A stretch of 11,981 nt of DNA from Candidatus Cloacimonadota bacterium (GCA_029932755.1 JAOZPK010000069.1:1-11981); one strand, 5' to 3'. Positions 1-7,070 are shown, counted from the first letter of the stretch. A program made the numbers and translations. Notes: a model not told the origin generated them from the letters alone.

Positions 1-82
1 ATGAAGTGATTATAGTTCTTCTGTCGCGAACAATATCGAGCATCTCTTTTTTATAAATTACGATTATTTTCTTTAAATTCAT
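1..82 (-). CDS. NatB-like ABC-2 type permease, N-terminal fragment (runs off the window)
   Basis: Only the first 27 codons are in the window. Translating the minus strand from an ATG at 82-80 gives an open frame beginning MNLKKIIVIYKKEML and continuing with DIVRDRRTIITS. A short basic start followed by a K-E-x-x-D-x-x-R-D-R-R-T pattern is typical of the cytoplasmic N-terminus of ABC-2/NatB permeases, just before their first membrane helix. The start codon overlaps the stop of the upstream ATPase gene as ATGA, so the two are almost certainly translationally coupled and make one exporter. The substrate is not visible; Na+ export is the function of the namesake NatAB, and other small-molecule substrates are possible. 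The membrane domain lies outside the window, so the permease call rests on this short stretch plus context. Confidence 0.7.
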   Translation of the reverse strand, partial: MNLKKIIVIYKKEMLDIVRDRRTIITS

Positions 83-828
83 ACATCCTCCCCACTTATG
101 CTATTCACATAATGGATGAAGATGTCGTCAAGGTCATGCAGACCGGTATCTTTTTTAAGATCTTCCCAACTTCCCTGAGCCAGAACCTTTCCCTGATGGA
201 TCATAATAATCTTATCTGCAATCCGTTCAGCTTCTCGCATAATATGTGTTGAGAAAAGAACACATTTTCCGTCCTCTTTGCATTTATGAATGAAAGAAAT
301 AATATTTTTTGCAGTTAAGATATCAAGTCCAGAAGTTGGTTCATCAAAAATCATTATTGGAGGATCATGAATAATTGAACGTGCAATAGAAACTTTTTGT
401 TTCATGCCTGTTGAAAGGAAATCGATCTTCTTATCTAGGAAATCATGCATATCCAATAGATCTGCCATTTCATTAATTCTGTCATCAATTTTATTTTCAG
501 GTACATCATAAAGTCTGGCAAAATATGTAATCGTTTCACGAGCAGTAAGCCTGGCATAAAGACCTGTATCGCCGGAAAGAAATCCAAGATTAGCTCTCAC
601 ATTTTGAGGATCTTTTTTAAGATCATAACCCTCTAGAGTTGCAGTTCCGGTTGTTGGTTGCAATACTGTAGACAGCATCCGCATCGCAGTAGTCTTCCCT
701 GCTCCGTTCACTCCCAATAAAACAACAATCTCACCTTTATCAGCGGTAAATGAGAGATCATCAACAGCGTAAAGTTTTTCCCCATTTTGCTGTAGAAAAA
801 CTTTTGTCAGGTTATTAACGATTATCAT
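79..828 (-). CDS. ABC transporter ATP-binding protein, NatA type
   Basis: This 249-aa nucleotide-binding subunit would power an ABC-2 exporter at the inner face of the cytoplasmic membrane. All ATPase motifs are present in order: Walker A GVNGAGKTT (residues 39-47), signature LSTGMKQ (138-144), Walker B IMIFDEP (158-164), D-loop SGLD (166-169) and H-loop His195. The usual Q-loop Gln is replaced in the segment LGFLSGDTGLYARLTARE (81-98); an LSG-x-TGLY version of this loop is what I know from NatA-type ATPases, which supports that subfamily over LolD or MacB types. The start has an SD (GAGGTG) just upstream. The next gene begins inside its stop codon and encodes the likely permease. A 12-bp hairpin with a T-run sits 25 nt before the start, leaving no obvious room for a separate promoter, so transcription may depend on readthrough from the peptidase gene. 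The true substrate is unknown. Confidence 0.92.
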   Translation of the reverse strand: MIIVNNLTKVFLQQNGEKLYAVDDLSFTADKGEIVVLLGVNGAGKTTAMRMLSTVLQPTTGTATLEGYDLKKDPQNVRANLGFLSGDTGLYARLTARETITYFARLYDVPENKIDDRINEMADLLDMHDFLDKKIDFLSTGMKQKVSIARSIIHDPPIMIFDEPTSGLDILTAKNIISFIHKCKEDGKCVLFSTHIMREAERIADKIIMIHQGKVLAQGSWEDLKKDTGLHDLDDIFIHYVNSISGEDV

Positions 829-853
829 ATCACCTCATACATTTTTATAAAAA

Positions 854-884
854 AAGGTAGAGATAGTTTTCTTATCTCTACCTT
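854..884 (-). terminator. Intrinsic terminator or intercistronic hairpin after the M42 peptidase gene
   Basis: A perfect 12-bp inverted repeat pairs 854-865 with 873-884 around a 7-nt loop. Read on the minus strand it lies 10 nt past the peptidase stop and is followed by TTTTTATAAAAA, so it can act as an intrinsic terminator for the peptidase transcript. It also sits only 25 nt before the natA-like start, so partial readthrough or attenuation is possible. Confidence 0.75.
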
Positions 885-894
885 ATATTTTAAT

Positions 895-1950
895 CTATAC
901 TTTAGGAATAAAATCTGTTTTATCGTCGATCAGTCGCACAAATTCAGCGAGTAATTTAACAGCACCCTCGAGATCTTTAAAAGAGATCACTTCATTTGGA
1001 GTGTGCATGTATCTATTTGGAATACTGATGAGACCAGCAGCAACACCTGCTCTTGTAACTTGGATCGCATTTGCATCAGTTCCTGTTCCGCGAGGTGCAG
1101 CTTCAATTTGATATTTAACTTTTGCCTTATCTCCTGCTTTTTTGAGAAGTTCAAAAACCTTTGGATTAATATTTGCACCAACAGCTATGGTTGGTCCTTT
1201 TTCTAAGGCAACATCACCAAGTTGATTTTTATTCATTCCCGGATAATCAGTAGCGTGAGTGACATCGATAGCTATTCCAACATGAGGATCTATCCCAAAA
1301 GCACTTGTCCTTGCACCGCGAAGTCCAACCTCTTCCTGAACTGAAGAAACAGAGTATACATTTGCTGCAATTTTTTCTCCAGCAAGTTCCTTAAGTAGGA
1401 GTCCTGCGATGTAAACACCAGCTTTATTATCTGTGGCTTTAGTGGTTATAATACTTCCTGAAAGAGTTTCTAAACCCGGAGAGAATGTTGCGTGATCACC
1501 AACACATACTTTTTTTTCAGCAGCTTTTTTATCTTTTGCACCAATATCTATCCAAAGATCAGACATTTTTGGAGTGCTCTTTCTATCTTCAGGACTCATC
1601 AAATGAATCGGTTTTCTGCCAATAATACCACGTACAACCTTTTTGTTGTGATAGATATTTACGCGAAGTCCCGGAAGTAAAGTTGCATCTACACCACCAA
1701 TAGAAGTAAATCTGATAAATCCTTTATCATCGATATAATTTACCATAAGTCCAACCTCGTCAGCATGACCTGAAACCATAAAGCGAAGTTTTCCAGTTCC
1801 TTTTTTTAGTGCGATCACATTCCCATGAACGTCAGTTGTAACCTCATCTGCAAATTCTTTTACAAAATTTCTATACACTTCTTGTGCCGGTTGTTCAAAT
1901 CCTGATGGGCTTGGTGCCATTACAAGATCTTTAAAGAATTTTTTTTCCAT
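895..1950 (-). CDS. M42 family metallo-aminopeptidase
   Basis: This 351-aa cytosolic enzyme belongs to the M42 (TET/glutamyl aminopeptidase, FrvX/YsdC) family, which forms large self-compartmentalised complexes trimming N-terminal residues from short peptides. The di-metal centre can be read off: His62 and Asp64 in SGHADEVGLM, bridging Asp174 in KATDNKAG, catalytic Glu206 and metal ligand Glu207 in SVQEEVGLRGA, Asp229 in AIDVTHATD, and His316 in YMHTPNE. The segment PRGTGTDANAI (286-296) is also typical. Length matches the family norm. An AGGAGA SD lies about 8 nt upstream of the ATG at 1950. The cupin gene ends only 24 nt upstream, so the two are probably co-transcribed. M42 proteins are sometimes annotated as endoglucanase or cellulase; the complete peptidase metal set here makes that unlikely. 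Exact substrate preference cannot be read from the sequence. Confidence 0.93.
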   Translation of the reverse strand: MEKKFFKDLVMAPSPSGFEQPAQEVYRNFVKEFADEVTTDVHGNVIALKKGTGKLRFMVSGHADEVGLMVNYIDDKGFIRFTSIGGVDATLLPGLRVNIYHNKKVVRGIIGRKPIHLMSPEDRKSTPKMSDLWIDIGAKDKKAAEKKVCVGDHATFSPGLETLSGSIITTKATDNKAGVYIAGLLLKELAGEKIAANVYSVSSVQEEVGLRGARTSAFGIDPHVGIAIDVTHATDYPGMNKNQLGDVALEKGPTIAVGANINPKVFELLKKAGDKAKVKYQIEAAPRGTGTDANAIQVTRAGVAAGLISIPNRYMHTPNEVISFKDLEGAVKLLAEFVRLIDDKTDFIPKV

Positions 1951-1974
1951 AATCTTTTCTCCTATTTATATTTA

Positions 1975-2376
1975 TTAACAATTATTAGCTTTCCCTGATG
2001 CAAAAGGATTCACATTCTTCTTAACTTGTTTTGCTGGTTTTTTATGAGGAATCAGGCAGAGGAATTTAAGTGTTGTATCACCTGTGTTTTTATAATTATG
2101 CTTCATGAAGGGATCTACGAATATTACATCACCTGATTTAAATGGCAATTCACCATCTTCTGTAACCAAAGCACCGGTTCCTTCCACAATAAAATTTTCA
2201 TGTTCCCAACTATGTGAATGATATGGTGTAAAACCACCGGGGGCAACTTCAAACATACGCATGGCAAAATTTGGTGCTTTATCTTTTTCCGAGATAAGCC
2301 AACGGATCTTTGTTTTCTTTGCACCTTCCATTGTAACTTCTTCTAAAATTACTTCTGAATAATGTTTAAGTTTCAT
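1975..2376 (-). CDS. Single-domain cupin protein
   Basis: This 133-aa protein has one cupin beta-barrel. Cupin motif 1 is at residues 47-66, with likely metal ligands His53, His55 and Glu60 in YHSHSWEHENF; His59 is an extra nearby histidine. Motif 2 is at 82-97, with His93 in PFMKHNYKN. A complete 3-His/1-Glu set implies a bound divalent metal. Short stand-alone cupins of this type bind small ligands or act as isomerases, dioxygenases or sugar-binding proteins, and the sequence does not tell which. A Lys-rich C-terminal tail (112-133) ends in Cys. A GGAGGG SD lies 4 nt before the ATG. It is followed 24 nt later by the M42 peptidase gene, which suggests one transcript, and is preceded by a hairpin that separates it from the Nfu gene. 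Fold is certain; biochemical role is not known. Confidence 0.88.
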   Translation of the reverse strand: MKLKHYSEVILEEVTMEGAKKTKIRWLISEKDKAPNFAMRMFEVAPGGFTPYHSHSWEHENFIVEGTGALVTEDGELPFKSGDVIFVDPFMKHNYKNTGDTTLKFLCLIPHKKPAKQVKKNVNPFASGKANNC

Positions 2377-2404
2377 TTTCCCTCCAAAATTTATTAAATG
2401 AAAA

Positions 2405-2431
2405 TGAGGTATCTAACTATAAGACACCTCA
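2405..2431 (-). terminator. Intrinsic terminator or intercistronic hairpin after the Nfu gene
   Basis: A 10-bp stem pairs 2405-2414 with 2422-2431 around a 7-nt loop. One position is G:U when transcribed from the minus strand but A:C from the plus strand, so the hairpin is only fully paired on the minus-strand transcript. It begins 24 nt after the Nfu stop and is followed by TTTTCATTT. Its foot is 28 nt before the cupin start, with the cupin SD just beyond it. Confidence 0.65.
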
Positions 2432-2455
2432 ATTTTTTAAAATTACTTCTAGAAC

Positions 2456-2683
2456 TTAAACTGAGATAACTTCTTTAACTTCCGGGATCTCTTCTTTCAG
2501 AACTCTTTCGATGCCAGCTTTAAGAGTGAGAGTTGCCATCGGGCAATTCCCACAAGCACCTTGTAATCTTACTTCTACAACATTATCTTCAGTGATATTT
2601 ATAAGCTCGCAATCTCCTCCATCTGCTTGAAGGGATGGCCGTACTTTATCCAGAACTACCTGAACTTTTACTTTATCTAACAT
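2456..2683 (-). CDS. NifU C-terminal domain (Nfu) Fe-S cluster carrier protein
   Basis: This 75-aa protein consists of the Nfu domain alone. It has LDKVRPSLQADGGD (residues 11-24), the region preceding the core, and the CxxC cluster site in GACGNCPMA (Cys44 and Cys47). Nfu proteins hold a 4Fe-4S cluster between two subunits and pass it to client enzymes. It lacks the N-terminal IscU-like domain of full NifU and the A-type domain of NfuA, so a plain 'Nfu-domain protein' label is safer than nifU or nfuA. I start it at the ATG at 2683 rather than the upstream in-frame ATG at 2698, because the five intervening codons (MNGGK) are the Shine-Dalgarno itself (GGAGGAAAA just before the ATG). It is followed by a hairpin and lies divergent to the COG2403 gene. 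Confidence 0.92.
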   Translation of the reverse strand: MLDKVKVQVVLDKVRPSLQADGGDCELINITEDNVVEVRLQGACGNCPMATLTLKAGIERVLKEEIPEVKEVISV

Positions 2684-2787
2684 TTTTCCTCCATTCATTT
2701 ACTTTAATGTTACCCAAAATATAATAACTAAAAATTAGTAAAGTTAAAATTAAAAATTCCTTTTTTAATATAGAATAGATACCATTT

Positions 2788-2816
2788 ATTATATTTCTTG
2801 ACTTCAAAACTCTAAT
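2788..2816 (-). promoter_or_regulatory. Candidate sigma70-type promoter for the Nfu gene
   Basis: The minus strand carries a perfect -10 TATAAT at 2793-2788. Seventeen nt upstream is ATTAGA (2816-2811), only a 3-of-6 match to TTGACA. This would place the start site near 2781 and give a leader of about 100 nt. The region is very AT-rich, so a chance TATAAT is quite possible. Confidence 0.3.
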
Positions 2817-2834
2817 TTTAAGCGTAGTTTTGAA
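2803..2834. promoter_or_regulatory. 9-bp inverted repeat in the divergent intergenic region (possible operator)
   Basis: TTCAAAACT at 2803-2811 is the exact inverse of AGTTTTGAA at 2826-2834, with 14 nt between. Centre-to-centre spacing is 23 nt, about two helical turns, which suits a dimeric regulator; in RNA it would be a weak hairpin. The left arm overlaps the only TTGACT (2798-2803) upstream of the plus-strand gene and lies in the spacer of the candidate minus-strand promoter. I do not see a good -10 for the plus-strand direction. Confidence 0.35.
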
Positions 2835-2863
2835 ATTATTCACTAAAAATAAAGGAGAGAAAG

Positions 2864-4177
2864 ATGAAAAAAAAAATCATCATTATGGGTGCTGCAGGGC
2901 GTGATTTCCATAACTTTAATTGTTATTATAGAAACAATGAAAATTACGATGTAGTTGCTTTTACAGCAACACAGATCCCTGATATCGATGGAAGAAAATA
3001 TCCAGCAGAACTTGCCGGAAAGCTCTATCCTGAAGGTATCCCTATCTTCGCAGAAAATGAAATAGTAAATCTTATTAAGGAACATAACGTAGAAGAAGTT
3101 TTATTCGCTTATAGTGACGTTCCACATGAAAGAGTTATGAATAATGCTTCTCTGGTTAACGCTGCCGGAGCCGACTTCAAACTTATGGGAATGAACAATT
3201 CTACAGTTAAAACAACAAAACCATTAGTAACAATTTGTGCAACAAGGACTGGTTGTGGAAAAAGCCAAACTACAAGAACTGTTGTTAAAGTTCTAAAAGA
3301 AAAAGGACTTAAAGTTGCTTCTATCCGTCACCCAATGCCTTACGGTGATCTTGTGAAACAAAAAGTACAAAGATTTGCAGTGTTAGAAGACCTGGTAAAA
3401 CATGAATGTACAATTGAAGAAATGGAAGAATACGAACCACATATAATGATGGGCAGTATTATCTATTCTGGAGTAGATTATGAAGCAATTGTACGCGAAG
3501 CTGAAAAAGAAGCCGATGTAATAATTTGGGATGGTGGAAACAATGATACACCTTTCTATGTTTCTGATAATATGATAAACATTGTTGTTGCAGACCCACA
3601 CAGACCAGATCATGAAAGAACATATTATCCTGGTGAAACTAACCTGATCAATGCTGATGTTGTTGTTATTAATAAGATAGATTCAGCTGATCCTGAAGGA
3701 ATCCAGATAGTACGAGATAATATCCGTGAACTTAATCCGAATGCTATAGTTATTGATGGAGCTTCACCTGTGAGTATTGACAAACCAGAGATCGTGAAAG
3801 GTGCAAATGTGCTTATCGTGGAAGACGGTCCAACTCTTACTCATGGTGAGATGAAATATGGGGCAGGAGTTGTAGCTGCTGAGAAATACGGTGCTGCCGA
3901 CCTGGTTGATCCACGTCCATACGCTGTTGGTTCTATTGCAGAAACATTTGAGAAATATCCTGAGATCGGAATTCTACTTCCGGCAATGGGATATGGTGAG
4001 CAACAGATCAAAGACCTGGAAACTACAATTAACAAAACAGAATGTGATGCTGTTGTTATCGCAACACCAATAGATCTTAGAAGAATACTTAAAATCAATA
4101 AACCTGCAGCTCAAGTAACTTATGAACTCCAGGAAATAGGACATCCAACTCTGAAAGATGTTTTAAAAGATTTCTAA
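2864..4177 (+). CDS. COG2403 P-loop GTPase-like protein; cyclic 2,3-diphosphoglycerate synthetase family
   Basis: This 437-aa protein is the only plus-strand gene. It opens with a Rossmann-like region, GAAGRDFHNF (residues 9-18). A central P-loop domain follows, with Walker A TRTGCGKSQTT (127-137), a Walker B-like DVIIWDGGNND (218-228) and a guanine-specificity-like NKID (270-273). Conserved blocks include RHPMPYGDL (155-163) and DPHRPDHERTYYPGETN (244-260). The archetype, from hyperthermophilic methanogens, closes 2,3-bisphosphoglycerate into the cyclic form with ATP; bacterial members carry that name mainly by homology and their reaction is not settled as far as I know. The start is well supported by an AAAGGAGAG SD. 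The gene is monocistronic: a divergent promoter region lies upstream and a strong terminator 24 nt after the stop. Family is certain; the reaction is an inference. Confidence 0.88.
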   Translation: MKKKIIIMGAAGRDFHNFNCYYRNNENYDVVAFTATQIPDIDGRKYPAELAGKLYPEGIPIFAENEIVNLIKEHNVEEVLFAYSDVPHERVMNNASLVNAAGADFKLMGMNNSTVKTTKPLVTICATRTGCGKSQTTRTVVKVLKEKGLKVASIRHPMPYGDLVKQKVQRFAVLEDLVKHECTIEEMEEYEPHIMMGSIIYSGVDYEAIVREAEKEADVIIWDGGNNDTPFYVSDNMINIVVADPHRPDHERTYYPGETNLINADVVVINKIDSADPEGIQIVRDNIRELNPNAIVIDGASPVSIDKPEIVKGANVLIVEDGPTLTHGEMKYGAGVVAAEKYGAADLVDPRPYAVGSIAETFEKYPEIGILLPAMGYGEQQIKDLETTINKTECDAVVIATPIDLRRILKINKPAAQVTYELQEIGHPTLKDVLKDF

Positions 4178-4201
4178 AAAAGTTAGTAAATTAGTATAAA
4201 T

Positions 4202-4235
4202 AAAAAAGGGCAGAATAAATTCTGCCCTTTTTTTT
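4202..4235 (+). terminator. Strong intrinsic terminator, likely bidirectional
   Basis: A GC-containing 8-bp stem (4208-4215 with 4220-4227, loop TAAA) is flanked by six A on the left and eight T on the right, a textbook Rho-independent terminator. It lies 24 nt after the plus-strand COG2403 stop. Because the A-run becomes a U-run on the opposite strand, it could also stop transcripts arriving from the convergent secreted-protein gene. Confidence 0.95.
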
Positions 4236-4237
4236 AA

Positions 4238-4307
4238 AACTCATCCCAGTCTTCGCTGAAGCTACGCCCTGGCAGGCTGCTGTCCTTCTCTCAAGAAAGA
4301 AGGAACA
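4238..4307. repeat. Dispersed palindromic repeat, copy 1
   Basis: This 70-nt element starts with AACTCATCCC and ends with a 27-nt core at 4281-4307 that is identical to 7044-7070. The core is itself near-palindromic: TCCTTCT and AGAAGGA form a 7-bp stem. Between the two ends are short hairpins (CTTC/GAAG and CCTG/CAGG) that are far richer in G+C than the surroundings. It lies between the terminator and the stop of the secreted-protein gene. No reading frame in it looks coding. Copy 2 has the same left edge and almost the same length. Confidence 0.75.
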
Positions 4308-4332
4308 TAAGATGCCGCCGAAAGAACTCTTT

Positions 4333-5540
4333 TTATTTCAAAAGCAACATTTTCTTAGTTTCAATTATACTTTCCGTTTGTAATTTATAGGAATAAACTC
4401 CTGAGCTGCAGTTTTGAGCATTCCACAAATAGTTATGTCTTCCGGAATTAAAGCTTTGAGACACTACTATTTGTCCCTTCACATTAAAAATAGATAAGAC
4501 TCCGGATTCATTTTCTTTAATATCAAATTGGATAGTAGTTACCGGGTTAAATGGGTTGGGATGATTCTGATAGAGTTTTGTCTCAACAGGAATGATTTTA
4601 TGTTCAGTTCCTGTTTCTGTTACTTCAATATAATCATCATTGATCTCAGTATCTTCATTTGTGCCATCGGTAATTGTTAATGATACTGTGTATACTCCAG
4701 TTTCAGAATAAATATGTAAAGGATTTTGAATGTATGAATCAATAATTCCATCATTTTGAAAGTCCCACTCCCAATTTGTAATATTGCCGGAAGAAGCATC
4801 TGTGAACTGAAACTGAAGTGGAGCTATTCCTGTAAGAGGATCTGCAGTAAAGTTTGCATTAAGTCTTCCCGGTTCTATCAAATCATCCGGAGTTCTGGGA
4901 TTTATTCCATATTCGTTATAAGAAAAATCTAAACAACCTCTGACCACAGCCCATTCCATACCTAAGGTTATAACTATAGGAGGAGTCACGGAATCTAAAT
5001 AGAAGAATCCATCATCAACCTGACATGGTGTAGCGGAAACATCAGCTACATACCATTGACCATAATTAATTTGTTCTTTGGTAACGACTACATCATGCAC
5101 TTCAACAAGACATCCTTCGTATTGCTTTACAGTTGCACTTTCTACAAGATCAGCAGTTTGTACAATTATTGGCTCAGGAACGGTATTACTTGAACTCAAA
5201 ACATTTATTGAGCATTCGTATAATTCAGTATAACAATAGTATTCTGCTACAGTGCCTGTAACTTCAACTTCATCACCTAAAGCTGGACCAACTTCATAAT
5301 CATAAATATAAATCCCATGCCAGGCTCACCTTCAGGATCCGATATGAAAAACATATTATCACCATGAGAAAAATATGCTCCAGTAACAATACCGATAACT
5401 GTTACATCTTGATCAACCATAGGTGATGGATACCATCCGTTAGTTCCAGGATTTGTGGTATACTGGATATCATAAATTGTTGTAGCAAATAAAATTGCCG
5501 TAGTAAATAATAAAATTGCACTTAGAATAATCTTTTTCAT
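4333..5540 (-). pseudogene. Secreted PKD-domain protein with C-terminal sorting domain, split by a frameshift
   Basis: One gene reads in two frames. The first part starts at the ATG at 5540, chosen because an AGGAG SD sits 5 nt upstream, and runs in frame to a stop at 5277. The second continues the same protein from about 5316 to 4333. Restoring one base in the CCC run at 5314-5316 turns GEPGMG|FIF into GEPGMG|IYIYDYE and gives a continuous protein of about 402 aa. Domains of the restored protein are a signal peptide (MKKIILSAILLFTTAILFA), an OB-fold-like region up to about residue 225 with repeated GDEVEVTGTV- and YEGCLVEVHDVVV-type strands, a PKD domain (about 227-308, WEWDFQNDG), and a C-terminal FlgD-like/type A sorting module (about 322-402) with YQNHPNPFNP and a final TKKMLLLK. 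It should be exported across the outer membrane. The function is unknown. The break may be a real mutation or a sequencing error. Confidence 0.85.
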
Positions 5541-5648
5541 TTTTACTCCTCTCCTCTTCCTCATTACAGTTTAAGATTATTAAATTTAAGACAAATCGAA
5601 TCCGAAAAGATATTCTATTTTAGATTTAATCAATCACTTTATTATTTT

Positions 5649-6968
5649 TCAATGTTTCGGGAAATGAGTAATTAGTTTCTCACACGCTTCACAGTAATGA
5701 TGCTGGCAATTCTCGTAATATACTTTTAGTAAACCCTGTTGATAGACCGCTTTTTTTCTGATAATTTTCTTTTGATCTTCATCTAAGAATTTTTCCATAT
5801 ATTGTGTTAGATAATTTGCAGGTAAACCCGAAAATCTTTGATAAATATTTAAAGCTATATTTTCCAACTGTTTGAATTTCTTCTCACGTGCATAGATAAC
5901 TACAAGAGGAAGAATGATGTTTATGAGAATCGTATCAATACGGGTTTTACCAAGTTTATAACGGTCAGGAAGATAAATATTTTCTATTTGGAAATAACTG
6001 TATAACTTTTTTTTAAAATCGTTCAGTTTGAATTTGTCAGAAGGAAAGGAGAACAATTTCAATATATTGTGAAAGAAAGATGTCTCTAAACTATCATAAA
6101 GCAAATCCGCAACTTGTAAAATCCTTATCACTGGATGATTTACAGGTCTTATCCTGAATAGTTTCCAATTAATATCAGATACCTGATTCACAAATTTCTG
6201 TTTTTGGAAAATCGTTTGCCACTTCTCTTTTTGATCGTTGGAAATTATAATTGGAAGATGTTCATCTAATCCGGAAGAATAAATCATAATTGCTGTGAAC
6301 TCTTCTTTTGTCATACCATTATTGTAAAATTGTTTAAGATCTTTGTAGGAATTATTCAAAGCGATCTGCAACATTTGATATTTGTTCTTGCTGTAACCTA
6401 AAGCTTCCATGAAGCCCAAATAAAGTAGTTGATCAAAATCGCTGAAAAAATGTTCTGCACTAAACCTCTTTATCTTCTTTTCAAAGCGCATCATCCCCAT
6501 TTTATTAAGAAAATCTTCTGTTGCGTCTTTCGTCATTTTGTTGAATAATTTACATGTTTTATCTTTTTCTGAATAAGGTTCTCCTGAGTAGTGTTTTATA
6601 AGCTTGTTAATGTTATCTTCTAATTGTTCTTTAATCTCAAAGATTTCAATTTTATTGCCATCTTCACTTATAGTGTAAGGGTATTTCCCATTATCTTCGT
6701 AAACGATATGTAGAAGAACACTATTGAATTCAGGGTTTTCGTTATGAGAGTGGGATTTCCAATGATACGAAGTTAGATCGATCTCTACATCACCTTTTTG
6801 AATTTTCCCATTTAACTCAATAATTGCATCTTTAAAATCTGCTCCCGAATCTGTATTCCAGCGTCCGGGAAATTTAATGACTAAATCTTTACCAGATATT
6901 GTAGTTAAACTCTTTTTTAAATGTTGAGCATCCCAGATATGATATAAGAACTCTTCAGAAAATTGCAT
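5649..6968 (-). CDS. DUF2851 family protein
   Basis: This 439-aa protein matches the DUF2851 family in its diagnostic N-terminal blocks: FLYHIWD (residues 7-13), PGRWNTDSGADF (34-45) and GDVEIDLTSYHW (59-70), followed by KSHSHNENPEFN and SVLLHIVYED (to about 92). The rest is charged and mostly helical. The C-terminus has a small Cys/His cluster (NCQHHYCEAC) typical of the family. No signal peptide or membrane helix is visible, so it should be cytoplasmic. The start is the ATG at 6968, not the in-frame ATG at 6989, because an AGGAG SD lies 5 nt before it and FSEEFLYHIW is where family members begin. It precedes the secreted protein gene by 108 nt. The biochemical function is not known to me. 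Confidence 0.88.
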   Translation of the reverse strand: MQFSEEFLYHIWDAQHLKKSLTTISGKDLVIKFPGRWNTDSGADFKDAIIELNGKIQKGDVEIDLTSYHWKSHSHNENPEFNSVLLHIVYEDNGKYPYTISEDGNKIEIFEIKEQLEDNINKLIKHYSGEPYSEKDKTCKLFNKMTKDATEDFLNKMGMMRFEKKIKRFSAEHFFSDFDQLLYLGFMEALGYSKNKYQMLQIALNNSYKDLKQFYNNGMTKEEFTAIMIYSSGLDEHLPIIISNDQKEKWQTIFQKQKFVNQVSDINWKLFRIRPVNHPVIRILQVADLLYDSLETSFFHNILKLFSFPSDKFKLNDFKKKLYSYFQIENIYLPDRYKLGKTRIDTILINIILPLVVIYAREKKFKQLENIALNIYQRFSGLPANYLTQYMEKFLDEDQKKIIRKKAVYQQGLLKVYYENCQHHYCEACEKLITHFPKH

Positions 6969-6999
6969 AATAACTCCTATTTTATTCAACGAACGACCT

Positions 7000-7070
7000 A
7001 ACTCACCCTGCTACTTGCACAGCCATAGTTTAATACGAAGGCGTGTCCTTCTCTCAAGAAAGAAGGAACA
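7000..7070. repeat. Dispersed palindromic repeat, copy 2
   Basis: This 71-nt element has the left edge AACTCACCC (8 of 9 bases as in copy 1) and the 27-nt core at 7044-7070 identical to 4281-4307, in the same orientation. The distance from left edge to core is 44 nt here and 43 nt in copy 1, yet the middle section does not align well. Read on the opposite strand, the middle (CTTCG then AACTATGGC) resembles the CTTCG then AGCTACGCC of copy 1, as if that module were inverted. It lies in the gap between the lhgO-like gene and DUF2851. The remainder of the gap, 7071-7169, is AT-rich with no gene I can support. Confidence 0.75.

Noticed and set aside
2684..2698. Upstream in-frame ATG for the Nfu protein (MNGGK extension)
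   Set aside because: The five codons are formed by the Shine-Dalgarno of the downstream ATG.
5541..5648. Possible terminator and promoter between DUF2851 and the secreted protein gene
   Set aside because: A TTGTCT at 5594-5589 (minus strand) has no matching -10, and no stable hairpin with a T-run follows the DUF2851 stop.
6969..6989. Upstream in-frame ATG for the DUF2851 protein (MNKIGVI extension)
   Set aside because: These codons contain the AGGAG site that serves the ATG at 6968, and family members begin at FSEEF-like sequence.
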